A stretch of 24,060 nt of DNA from the IMG/VR virus record IMGVR_UViG_3300042564_007729, positions 1 through 24,060 of that record. One strand, 5' to 3'. Shown piece after piece: positions 7,113 through 13,197 of this stretch. The stretch is from a virus. Position numbers and translations under genes: made by a program. The notes beneath the pieces were generated by a model that did no database searches, was not told where the DNA came from, and saw only the letters and a program-made list of their open reading frames with translations. Position 1 is the first letter of the stretch. Each line of letters starts with the position of its first letter.

Positions 7113-7640
7113 ATGAAAAATTATAATAACAAAAAAACTGAAGAACACAAGATAAACACCAACATTAAAGAATTTGAGGTGAGGTTGGTTGATTTACCTG
7201 AACAGTATGAAAATGGAGTGTACAAAACAGATGTTGCCTTAAGAATAGCAGAGGAAATAGGTTCTGATTTGATTCTTATTTCAGACAAAGCCAAACCTGT
7301 AATATGTAAGATTATGGATTATTCCAAATTTAAGTATGAAAAAAAGAAAAAAGAAAAAGATTTAAAAAAGAAGACTTCCGTTTTAAAAGAATTGAAGTTT
7401 AGTCCTGATATTGCAGAAAACGACTTAGCGATAAAATCAAAAAAGGCAATAGAATTTTTGAATGATGGGAATAAAGTTAGAGTAACTGTTCAATTCAAGG
7501 GAAGGGGAATTGTTTTTAAAGATAGAGGTACAATTGTTTTGCTTAAACTAGCAGAGCTCGCACAAGAAGCTGGTGTTCCAGATTCTATGCCTGAATTAAA
7601 CGGAAAAAGAATGTCTTTCACATTAAAACCTAAAAAATAA
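7113..7640 (+). CDS. infC: Translation initiation factor IF3
   Basis: This is a full-length IF3 of 175 aa, close to the usual size. IF3 binds the 30S subunit, prevents premature 50S joining and checks start codon and initiator tRNA pairing. The N-domain is seen in INTNIKEFEVRLVD and KAKPVICKIMDYSKFKYE, followed by a lysine-rich linker KKKKEKDLKKK. The C-domain follows: KELKFSPDIAENDLAIKSKK, KVRVTVQFKGRGIVFKD, and MPELNGKRMSFTLKPKK. The FKGR-IV-K and LNGKRM forms are closer to Bacteroidota IF3 than to E. coli (FRGREM, EGRQM). It starts with ATG, not the rare start codon that permits autoregulation of cellular infC. It has its own early-type promoter and probably forms a two-gene operon with the HNH-like gene 2 nt downstream. 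The A-rich leader shows no Shine-Dalgarno sequence. Confidence 0.95.
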   Translation: MKNYNNKKTEEHKINTNIKEFEVRLVDLPEQYENGVYKTDVALRIAEEIGSDLILISDKAKPVICKIMDYSKFKYEKKKKEKDLKKKTSVLKELKFSPDIAENDLAIKSKKAIEFLNDGNKVRVTVQFKGRGIVFKDRGTIVLLKLAELAQEAGVPDSMPELNGKRMSFTLKPKK

Positions 7641-7642
7641 AT

Positions 7643-8146
7643 ATGAGTTTTGAATTACAACCAAGAATATCGCCGTCTGAAAAAGATTTTTTCCTAAAGT
7701 TAGGTTCAGACTGGGTTCAAGAGAAAAACAATATCTTTAAAGATGTGTTGGAACAAAATGATTGTACATGTCAAGGTTGTGGATATAAAGTTCATAGTGA
7801 AGAGCTTGTGACAAAAATTTTACAACTACATTTAGTAGAAGAGAATATAGATGATTTAAAACAATCTGTATTTGTTTCTTTATGCAAGGCTTGTCATACA
7901 ACTCAACACATAGACAAGGCAATCGAGAAAGGGTGGGTAAATGTAGTAAATTCAAGTTTCTCCCAAAAGAGTCTTGTTGAAATGTGTAGAATAAGTACAA
8001 TTGGACAACACATCAGAACTGATGAGGTTAGGGTTTTAAAAACCACTCCAGAAGAATATTTGGATAATCTAAAAAACGAAACCCTGCCATTACATAGCAG
8101 GGTTAAGGTAATATTCACAAACAAATTTGATTGGGGTGATTTATAA
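7643..8146 (+). CDS. HNH-like zinc protein co-transcribed with IF3
   Basis: The 167-residue protein has an HNH-type arrangement of metal ligands: C43-x2-C46 (CQGC), a candidate catalytic histidine at H63 (LQLHLVEEN), and C81-x2-C84-H85-x3-H89 (LCKACHTTQH). The usual asparagine of the central motif is not obvious, so cleavage activity is uncertain. The C-terminal 60 residues are unlike known domains and end in FDWGDL. The gene starts 2 nt after the IF3 stop and shares its promoter, so it is probably expressed early. Its stop codon abuts the stop codon of the convergent 8147-9028 gene. It could be a homing-type or host-attacking nuclease, or an inactive nucleic-acid binder. Confidence 0.65.
   Translation: MSFELQPRISPSEKDFFLKLGSDWVQEKNNIFKDVLEQNDCTCQGCGYKVHSEELVTKILQLHLVEENIDDLKQSVFVSLCKACHTTQHIDKAIEKGWVNVVNSSFSQKSLVEMCRISTIGQHIRTDEVRVLKTTPEEYLDNLKNETLPLHSRVKVIFTNKFDWGDL
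8071..8104 (-). terminator. Terminator for convergent gene, embedded in HNH-like gene
   Basis: A perfect 8-bp stem (AACCCTGC at 8080-8087, GCAGGGTT at 8097-8104) has a 9-nt loop. It is followed on the minus strand by TCG and then six Ts (plus-strand A run 8071-8076). It lies about 45 nt past the stop of the minus-strand 8147-9028 gene but inside the coding region of the plus-strand HNH-like gene. On the plus strand no T run follows. Confidence 0.6.
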
Positions 8147-9028
8147 TTATCTTTTTATTTGTACTGGCGTTAGTTTATATAATTTTCCATCAGCTGTTTT
8201 AACAATAGACTTTTCTTTATTGTAAACCTCATAGAATGTTTTATTCTTTTGAGTTTCAGTAAAATCAGTAAGAACTTTTTTAATTGTTTGCTCCGCCATA
8301 GTTTTAGCGATGCTCTCCATCATCATTTTCATTGCAGGTGTAATTCCCGTATTTGGATTTTGCTGTGCAACATATGAACCTTGAGGTGTGTAATCAACTG
8401 CATAATCAGATGGATTTCCTGCTGGATTTTGTTGTGCAAATTGTAAGAAAGAATTACCTTGGGCTTTTGCTTGAGCTCTCTGAATTGCATGTTCTGGATT
8501 AAAGCTCGGCATTGAATTTAATGTACTTCCCAAATCTATTTGTGTGTTTTGAGAATTTTGTGGAATTAATGGTTGACCAGAGTCAAAAGCATTTCCTCCA
8601 TAAGGATTCATAGAAACTCTAGACCCCTCACCACTAAACATAGCGTCAATCATTGAAAGTTCTGAGTTGTCAACACCTCTATTTGGAGCACTAAAATTAT
8701 CTATCTGAACTTTGTATTCAGAATTAACTTGTTGACCTGGCACACTTGGATTTTTCCTATTAGCTTTTACCTCTGGGATAGGGTCAAAACCTGCCAATCC
8801 TGGCGTAGATGATCCACTTGATTTTGATGCGGCTGAAACATATTTGTTTAATTCAGATTTTGCAGCTCCACTTTTTATTTGCTGTATTTTTTGAAGAACA
8901 TTTAAATTTTTAGCCCCACCAGCAACAGTAGTTTCTGTAACCATTTGTCCTGCATTTTTAATACCCATCTTTTCAAACATCTGCCTTCTTTGTTCTTTTA
9001 AGGCATCAATTGAGTTATTACCTTCCAT
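8147..9028 (-). CDS. Hypothetical Q/N/G-rich protein, probably virion-associated, 293 aa
   Basis: I do not recognise this 293-residue protein. The first ~75 residues are helical and basic. Residues about 75-215 are rich in G, N, P, Q and S and look disordered, with AQQNP occurring twice (FAQQNPAGNPS, VAQQNPNTGIT). The C-terminal 60 residues form a helix with MKMMMESIAKTMAEQTIKKV and a strand-like end (TADGKLYKLTPVQIKR). The composition resembles phage scaffold, tape-measure-associated or virion linker proteins more than an enzyme. It lies 12 nt after the upstream gene and converges on the HNH-like gene with abutting stop codons. Confidence 0.55.
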   Translation of the reverse strand: MEGNNSIDALKEQRRQMFEKMGIKNAGQMVTETTVAGGAKNLNVLQKIQQIKSGAAKSELNKYVSAASKSSGSSTPGLAGFDPIPEVKANRKNPSVPGQQVNSEYKVQIDNFSAPNRGVDNSELSMIDAMFSGEGSRVSMNPYGGNAFDSGQPLIPQNSQNTQIDLGSTLNSMPSFNPEHAIQRAQAKAQGNSFLQFAQQNPAGNPSDYAVDYTPQGSYVAQQNPNTGITPAMKMMMESIAKTMAEQTIKKVLTDFTETQKNKTFYEVYNKEKSIVKTADGKLYKLTPVQIKR

Positions 9029-9040
9029 AAATTGTTTTTT

Positions 9041-9496
9041 TTAAAATTCGCTATTTTCATATACAACCACCCCTTCTTCTTCATCTTCTGGAAGAGTTTT
9101 CTTGCATTTTAATAAATCTTCTTTAGTCATAATTTTCACATTTGAAATCATAAAATCATGAAAGAATGTAAATTTTTCCTGCACACTTTCTTCTGTAGAA
9201 ATATTTTTTTTATCTTTAGAAATAACATTTCCGCCTAAAATATCTTTAAAAATTTGAAACTCTTTTTCTAACATGTCCGCTTTTACAGTTAAAGAGTTAT
9301 TTTCTCTGTAGAATTTTCTGAATTTAATTTCTTCCCCAATCTTTTCAAAAACCATAGTTTTTAAATCAATATAACTTTCCTGCTCTACTTCAGCGTAAGT
9401 AACGCAATCTCCATAAAATTCCTCAAAATGGTTCATTGAATAAGCGTATCTTATATCAATTAATACAGGAATGGTATTCTTTCTATTTTTTGCCAT
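9041..9496 (-). CDS. Hypothetical protein, 151 aa
   Basis: An unrecognised 151-residue soluble protein with mixed helix/strand character and an acidic C-terminus (LPEDEEEGVVVYE). No cysteine pairs, nucleotide-binding loop or membrane segment are seen. Its start region overlaps the 3' end of the 9483-9776 gene by 14 bp, and it is followed after 12 nt by the 8147-9028 gene. The three are probably one transcription unit. Confidence 0.55.
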   Translation of the reverse strand: MAKNRKNTIPVLIDIRYAYSMNHFEEFYGDCVTYAEVEQESYIDLKTMVFEKIGEEIKFRKFYRENNSLTVKADMLEKEFQIFKDILGGNVISKDKKNISTEESVQEKFTFFHDFMISNVKIMTKEDLLKCKKTLPEDEEEGVVVYENSEF

Positions 9497-9776
9497 AATT
9501 ATATATTATAGTTTCATTATTTTCTTCATCCCACCAAGCATAAAACTCTTCACTTCTTTTTTTGGATAGAAAAAATAATGAATCAATGCTTTTTACGAAT
9601 TTCGTATTTTTAATTCTTTTACTTAATTTATCTTTTTCTCCTTTTATGTAATTATCCTTTGTTTTTATGCTTGATAATTCTTTTTTTAATGCTATAAATT
9701 CACCTTTTAAAGAAGTGACAATATCATTCTTGTGTTTACTTTGATTATTTATTATTTGTTGAACTGTGTGATTCAT
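9483..9776 (-). CDS. Hypothetical protein, 97 aa, coiled-coil-like
   Basis: An unrecognised 97-residue basic protein. Residues 15-60 have heptad-like spacing of hydrophobics with many lysines, suggesting a short coiled coil. The C-terminus is aromatic and acidic (EEFYAWWDEENNETIIYN). It overlaps the next gene by 14 bp. No clear late-type element lies upstream; only a weak AATATATTT is present in the 42-nt gap. Confidence 0.5.
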   Translation of the reverse strand: MNHTVQQIINNQSKHKNDIVTSLKGEFIALKKELSSIKTKDNYIKGEKDKLSKRIKNTKFVKSIDSLFFLSKKRSEEFYAWWDEENNETIIYNYGKK

Positions 9777-9818
9777 ACGTGAAATATATTAAACACAACC
9801 GATAAAATAAATGAAAAA

Positions 9819-10409
9819 TTAAATCGCTTGATCTTCAGTTTTAGGATAGTTCAATTTATCTCTCCATGTTTTTTGCCAAACAATAAAATGATTATATAAA
9901 TTTTCAGAAATCATTTTTGTATCATTATCTAACTTTAGATTTTGAGCATTTAAAGTAACACCATTCATAATTGAATAAAACCATGTAATTTTCCCATCAC
10001 TTCCGAGATTAATTATACCAGAAGCAATAGCATCAATCCCATCAGATTTTTTTGTAGCCAATAATGAGTATCCATTTTTTTGCTTGTTAAAAACAATTGT
10101 TGCATTTGGAAGTGCACTTAAAAATTCTTTAAAACTATCTTCAAATTCTCTTATTTCTGTTTTTGTTATTTTAACGTCGTTCATGTTATTTTCTTTGATA
10201 GTGAAAGTTTTAGAAGAACCTACATCTTGTTTAGGTTCGCTACCTCCAAAGAAAAGAACTTTATCAAAATCATCTTCAGTTATTTCTTCTGATTTTAAAT
10301 ATGATTCAGAAGATTCAATTTTCTCTTGAGACTTAGATTTTTTGGCTTTATCAACTAAAGCATTTCTAATTTCCGAACTAATCAATTCAGATAACTCCTG
10401 TTTATTCAT
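9819..10409 (-). CDS. Hypothetical protein, 196 aa
   Basis: I do not recognise this 196-residue protein. Its first 20 residues (MNKQELSELISSEIRNALVD) form an amphipathic helix with L-S-E and I-S-S-E, weakly like the capsid-targeting leaders at 12.2-15.0 kb. A charged serine-rich linker follows to about residue 70. The rest looks like a compact alpha/beta domain (NATIVFNKQKNGYSLLATKK, GKITWFYSIMNGVTLNAQ) ending in an amphipathic helix. The late-type element variant lies 17 nt upstream, inside the end of the preceding gene. Confidence 0.55.
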   Translation of the reverse strand: MNKQELSELISSEIRNALVDKAKKSKSQEKIESSESYLKSEEITEDDFDKVLFFGGSEPKQDVGSSKTFTIKENNMNDVKITKTEIREFEDSFKEFLSALPNATIVFNKQKNGYSLLATKKSDGIDAIASGIINLGSDGKITWFYSIMNGVTLNAQNLKLDNDTKMISENLYNHFIVWQKTWRDKLNYPKTEDQAI

Positions 10410-10412
10410 TTT

Positions 10413-10628
10413 TTATAATTTATTAATATAAATACTTGATTTCTCCCACATCCACTTATAGTGATTGATAAACATTGTTCTAACCAACTTTCTAACCCCT
10501 TCTTCGTCCATAGACTTCTTTTTTAAAGCAGTCAGCTCATCTTTCATTGAGTCGAACTTTTTATTTACCTTGTCTAATTCAACTCTTAGAACATCTTTTG
10601 CAATTCTTCTTATATCCGCTTCGCTCAT
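10413..10628 (-). CDS. Small coiled-coil protein, 71 aa
   Basis: This 71-residue protein starts with an amphipathic helix (MSEADIRRIAKDVLRVEL) and a coiled-coil-like stretch to about residue 45. It ends with an aromatic tail (FINHYKWMWEKSSIYINKL). It begins 1 nt after the stop of the endolysin gene and ends 3 nt before the ATG of the next gene, so it is clearly part of the operon. Small proteins of this pattern are common among phage head or tail assembly genes, but I cannot name this one. The late-type element of the next gene lies within its last codons. Confidence 0.55.
   Translation of the reverse strand: MSEADIRRIAKDVLRVELDKVNKKFDSMKDELTALKKKSMDEEGVRKLVRTMFINHYKWMWEKSSIYINKL
10427..10435 (-). 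promoter_or_regulatory. Late-type promoter element, variant GTATTTATA
   Basis: Minus-strand GTATTTATA lies 17 nt before the ATG of the 9819-10409 gene and within the last codons of the 10413-10628 gene. It differs from the consensus in one base. Because it overlaps coding sequence, it is less certain than the intergenic copies. Confidence 0.35.
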
Positions 10629-10629
10629 A

Positions 10630-11535
10630 TTAAGGATTATATTTTTTAGCTAATCTTTTTAACAACTCCAACAATCTATGATCTGGGTAAGAATCAAACT
10701 TGTCTTTTCTACAATTTACGTGCGTCCACAAACCTGCAGTTTTATTTGAAATTAATTCAGGCATATATTTAAACCAAGACATATCAAAATCTTTTTGAAC
10801 AGGTATGTTATAATTTTCAATTAAATACACTAAAAGCTTCTCTAATGTATCCAATTGGGCGTCAGTATATGCATGAAAGTATTTAAAATCCTTGAATGGT
10901 GTTTCTAATTCATATACTTCTTCAGCAGGAATTTCTGTTTTCCAATCATTCGGCCAAGCATAATATTTATCTCCAACTTTTTTAAGTGGACCAAAACAAC
11001 AAATTTCTATACCAATCGATTTTTTATCTAAAGCACCATTTGTTCCTTTTACTCCTAAATGCCAACCCCAATAATCTGGATGAAATGCTTCATATACTTT
11101 TCCATCTTCACCATCTATTACATAAGCAGTGGCTATTTTTATTTCATCACCTGCCCAATAACCTATTGTCTTTTCAGCACTTTTTCTTCCAGCAGTAAAA
11201 TGTATAAATATTTTATCTTTGTCTGTTTTTTGTTTTACGTATTGGGAAACATCTAATGGATGAGTTTTAACAATCTCTAAATTTCCGTAAACCTTTGGTG
11301 TAATTCTTCCCTTATCTTCTTTTGAAGTTCTCTTTTGAGCAGCTTTTAAAGCTTCCAATGTTTTAAATCCAACGATTCCATCTGTTTCTAAGTTGACTTT
11401 TTTCTGAAAAGCCTTTATTGATCTTAATGTTCTATCTCCAAAATGACCATCAACGATTAAATCATACCCTAAAAAAGATAAGTACTTTTGAACTTCTGAA
11501 ACTTTTGAATTGATGTCTCCGTATTTTAAACTCAT
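10630..11535 (-). CDS. Endolysin: peptidoglycan-binding domain plus N-acetylmuramoyl-L-alanine amidase
   Basis: The 301-residue enzyme is expected to cut the amide bond between muramic acid and the stem peptide for host lysis. Residues 5-65 are a PG_binding_1 domain, with the usual VSEVQKYLSFLGYDLIVDG, FGDRTLRSIKAFQKK and LETDGIVGFKTLEAL motifs. Residues about 107-295 are an Amidase_2 zinc domain: IHFTAG gives H112, the substrate-side GWHLGVKG lies at about 157-164, and THVNCRKDKFDSYPDH gives H272, K279 and D281. There is no signal peptide, so a holin would be needed; none is identified with confidence here. A late-type element sits 16 nt before the start, consistent with late expression. Confidence 0.92.
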   Translation of the reverse strand: MSLKYGDINSKVSEVQKYLSFLGYDLIVDGHFGDRTLRSIKAFQKKVNLETDGIVGFKTLEALKAAQKRTSKEDKGRITPKVYGNLEIVKTHPLDVSQYVKQKTDKDKIFIHFTAGRKSAEKTIGYWAGDEIKIATAYVIDGEDGKVYEAFHPDYWGWHLGVKGTNGALDKKSIGIEICCFGPLKKVGDKYYAWPNDWKTEIPAEEVYELETPFKDFKYFHAYTDAQLDTLEKLLVYLIENYNIPVQKDFDMSWFKYMPELISNKTAGLWTHVNCRKDKFDSYPDHRLLELLKRLAKKYNP

Positions 11536-11551
11536 AAAAAAATAATTTTTC

Positions 11552-11560
11552 TATAAATAG
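11552..11560 (-). promoter_or_regulatory. Late-type promoter element CTATTTATA for endolysin
   Basis: An exact minus-strand CTATTTATA lies 16 nt before the ATG of the endolysin gene. It is back-to-back with the plus-strand early-type promoters of the 11703 gene, forming a divergent control region. Confidence 0.5.
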
Positions 11561-11584
11561 TTCATAAAAAGTGTTTCATAAATA

Positions 11585-11614
11585 TTGTAAACTTTTGATT
11601 TTACTTGCGTATAT
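11585..11614 (+). promoter_or_regulatory. Early-type promoter, upstream copy (TTGTAAA-N15-GCGTATAT)
   Basis: TTGTAAA at 11585-11591 and GCGTATAT at 11607-11614 are spaced by 15 nt, matching the consensus with one change in each box. It is the first of two tandem copies before the 11703 gene. The surrounding 65 bp is repeated at 12721-12785. Confidence 0.55.
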
Positions 11615-11632
11615 TATAAATTATTATACAAT

Positions 11633-11662
11633 ATGTAACTTTTTATTAAACATATCGTATAA
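11633..11662 (+). promoter_or_regulatory. Early-type promoter, downstream copy (ATGTAAC-N15-TCGTATAA)
   Basis: ATGTAAC at 11633-11639 and TCGTATAA at 11655-11662 are again spaced by 15 nt, with one change in each box. It lies 41 nt before the ATG of the 11703 gene, 48 nt downstream of the first copy, so the gene may have two start sites. Confidence 0.5.
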
Positions 11663-11702
11663 TGATTTATAAAGATTATTTAAATCTATAAATATAATTA
11701 TT

Positions 11703-12155
11703 ATGAAAATTACTTATATAAAATCTAAAGATACAGAAACAATTAACGTTCCTGAATTAAAGGAGAAAGTTGGCAATATTTTAAATAAATATTTAGATGA
11801 TAAAAATGAATTATTATTTGACTCTTATGTTGCTGGCAATAGAATAGAAGGTGTTAGTGAAGAGGCTTTCTTATTTATGGATGAAGAAACTACTAATAAT
11901 TTAATCAATTGCTATAGAGATTACAATCTTTTAATTGAATATAAAGATATTACACATGAAGTTAAAACAGAAAGCTGTGATTTAGAAGAATTTAAAAACA
12001 TTTTTTACCATAACAAACAAAGTGAATGTAATATTATTTTACTTAACAATTTCTTAAAAAGAAATATGACTTATGATGATGTTTTAGATAAAATTTCAAT
12101 ACATGGTTATGATTATTTAAATGAACATGAAAAAAAAATACTCTCTAATATATAA
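11703..12155 (+). CDS. Small early-type protein with DUF6576-like C-terminus, 150 aa
   Basis: The first 120 residues of this 150-residue soluble, acidic protein are not recognised. The C-terminal 28 residues (YDDVLDKISIHGYDYLNEHE, then KKILSNI) match the pattern I-L-D-K-I-x3-G-x2-S-L-x3-E-x3-L. That pattern is known from the C-terminal DUF6576 tail of Bacteroidota rhomboid proteases and some other proteins, and it points to a Bacteroidota host. Two tandem early-type promoters precede the gene, and its stop codon lies in the left arm of a strong bidirectional terminator. It forms the plus half of the first convergent cassette. A host-interaction role is possible but unproven. Confidence 0.6.
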   Translation: MKITYIKSKDTETINVPELKEKVGNILNKYLDDKNELLFDSYVAGNRIEGVSEEAFLFMDEETTNNLINCYRDYNLLIEYKDITHEVKTESCDLEEFKNIFYHNKQSECNIILLNNFLKRNMTYDDVLDKISIHGYDYLNEHEKKILSNI

Positions 12156-12190
12156 AAAAGCCCAACTATTATTTAGTTGGGCTTTTTTAT
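12152..12190. terminator. Strong bidirectional terminator, cassette 1
   Basis: A perfect 17-bp inverted repeat (12152-12168 with 12174-12190) has a 5-nt loop; its core is GCCCAACTA / TAGTTGGGC, flanked by A6 and T6. It starts within the stop codon of the plus-strand 11703 gene and ends 12 nt before the stop of the minus-strand 12203-12700 gene. It can therefore end both convergent transcripts. Confidence 0.9.
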
Positions 12191-12202
12191 ATTAATTATA
12201 TA

Positions 12203-12700
12203 TTAACCTTTTTTACCTCCAGTAATATTAGCTTCACCGCTATATACTGTTGAATCTTGGAAATAACCCGCTGTTCCATCTGGCGCTTTTAATTCTGGAT
12301 TCCAATTAGAATATTTAGCAGATGGATTATAACCGTAATAAATTAAATATTTAGGTTTTTGTTCTGCTGTCATTTTATTGTATATATTAGATTTAGCTCC
12401 TTTTAAAGCTGGATCTGTAATTACAGCTATACCCTTCGTTCTTGCTTCCGCATCATTAGTTGGATTTATTTTTAAATCTTCTCTACGAGCAATTTCTTTA
12501 GGTGTTAATTCTTCTTTTTTTCCAAAACCAAAAATCTCTTCTAATTCTTCTGTTTCTTCTGTATCTTCTGTATACATCTCCTGAAGTCTACTAAGAAGTT
12601 TTTTCTTTTCAGCCTCTAGAGTCAATTTCTTTTTAAATCTAGCAGCTTCCTCAGAGATAATTTCTCTAAGTCTAGATTCTGATATGATTTCTTTTTTCAT
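12203..12700 (-). CDS. Capsid-targeted cargo-like protein 1, 165 aa
   Basis: Residues 1-46 are almost the same as in the proteins at 13198-14037 and 14516-14971: an amphipathic segment with I-I-S-E-S-R-L-R-E-I-I-S-E-E, a basic KKKLTLEAEKKK stretch, and L-Q-E at 39-41. L/I-x-E is the cleavage preference of T4-type prohead protease, so the leader is likely a capsid-targeting peptide. The rest is unrelated to the other two: an acidic linker (TEETEELEEIFGFGKKEEL), then a glycine- and tyrosine-rich domain (KYLIYYGYNPSAKYSNWNP) with no motif that I know. It has a late-type element 21 nt upstream and a bidirectional terminator after its stop. It is probably packaged in the head and perhaps ejected. 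Confidence 0.65.
   Translation of the reverse strand: MKKEIISESRLREIISEEAARFKKKLTLEAEKKKLLSRLQEMYTEDTEETEELEEIFGFGKKEELTPKEIARREDLKINPTNDAEARTKGIAVITDPALKGAKSNIYNKMTAEQKPKYLIYYGYNPSAKYSNWNPELKAPDGTAGYFQDSTVYSGEANITGGKKG
12564..12700 (-). repeat. 137-bp repeated leader-coding module, copy 1
   Basis: This encodes the first ~45 residues of the 12203-12700 protein. By eye it differs at about 14 of 137 positions from copy 3 (14835-14971), without gaps. Similarity stops abruptly where the cargo domain begins. Confidence 0.85.
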
Positions 12701-12721
12701 AGGTTTTATTTTTTATTTTAT

Positions 12722-12730
12722 TATAAATAG
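12722..12730 (-). promoter_or_regulatory. Late-type promoter element CTATTTATA, cassette 1 cargo gene
   Basis: An exact minus-strand CTATTTATA lies 21 nt before the ATG of the 12203-12700 gene. It is the minus-strand half of a divergent control region shared with the plus-strand 12805 gene. Confidence 0.5.
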
Positions 12731-12753
12731 TTTATAAAAAGTGTTTTATATTA

Positions 12754-12783
12754 TTGTAACCTTTTGAATTTAATTGCGTATAA
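12754..12783 (+). promoter_or_regulatory. Early-type promoter TTGTAAC-N15-GCGTATAA, cassette 2
   Basis: Exact consensus boxes at 12754-12760 and 12776-12783 are spaced by 15 nt. The promoter lies 21 nt before the ATG of the 12805 gene. Confidence 0.7.
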
Positions 12784-12804
12784 GATGATATAAAAACAAA
12801 TATT

Positions 12805-13170
12805 ATGGAAAATATTAGCCAAGAAGAATTTAATGAAGGTTTGAGAGCTTATAAAAACGTTTCTACCGAAGAAGTCGAGAAGATAAATAAAAAATTTAAA
12901 CTTATTTTGTTTTTATATAACAAAAACATATTGTTTATATTACTTTGGTTTTCAGTAATGTTACCTGCTTTTTTTCTATACATATTTGCTGGTGTAAATT
13001 ATATAACAAACCTATTTGCCTCGTTTATGTTTGTGATTTACCCAATAATATTCTTTTGTATTAAAAAAACAATATTTAAATATAGTGAAATAGAAGATGA
13101 ATACTTTAGAAGGAAAGTTCATATTTTTGAATACGTTTTAAAAGATAGAAAAGAAAAAAGGGCTGAATAG
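12805..13170 (+). CDS. Small early-type membrane protein, 121 aa, two TM segments
   Basis: The protein has an acidic soluble N-terminus (residues 1-30), two hydrophobic segments at about 41-61 and 65-87, and a charged C-terminal helix (EIEDEYFRRKVHIFEYVLKDRKEK). This predicts a hairpin in the host inner membrane with both ends in the cytoplasm. It has its own early-type promoter, and its stop codon is within a terminator hairpin. The 14142-14480 protein has the same architecture without clear sequence similarity. Early phage membrane proteins of this kind are often superinfection-exclusion or host-takeover factors. A holin is less likely given early-type control and length. Family not recognised. 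Confidence 0.6.
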   Translation: MENISQEEFNEGLRAYKNVSTEEVEKINKKFKLILFLYNKNILFILLWFSVMLPAFFLYIFAGVNYITNLFASFMFVIYPIIFFCIKKTIFKYSEIEDEYFRRKVHIFEYVLKDRKEKRAE

Positions 13171-13185
13171 CCCCTTTATTTTTTT
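13154..13185. terminator. Bidirectional terminator, cassette 2
   Basis: The stem GGGCT (13160-13164) with AGCCC (13169-13173) and loop GAAT is flanked by an A run on the left and a T run on the right. The plus-strand stop codon TAG (13168-13170) is part of the hairpin. The minus-strand 13198-14037 gene ends 12 nt beyond, and the A run (13154-13159) provides its T tract. Confidence 0.7.
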
Positions 13186-13197
13186 ATGTGATTCCAA

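Noticed and set aside
9777-9818. AATATATTT before the 9483-9776 gene as a late-type element
   Set aside because: It has several mismatches to CTATTTATA and is too close to the ATG compared with the other copies.
10986-11256. Two overlapping plus-strand frames opposite the endolysin, rich in L, H, F and Y
   Set aside because: They are antisense shadows of a well-supported amidase gene; their composition reflects reversed amidase codons.
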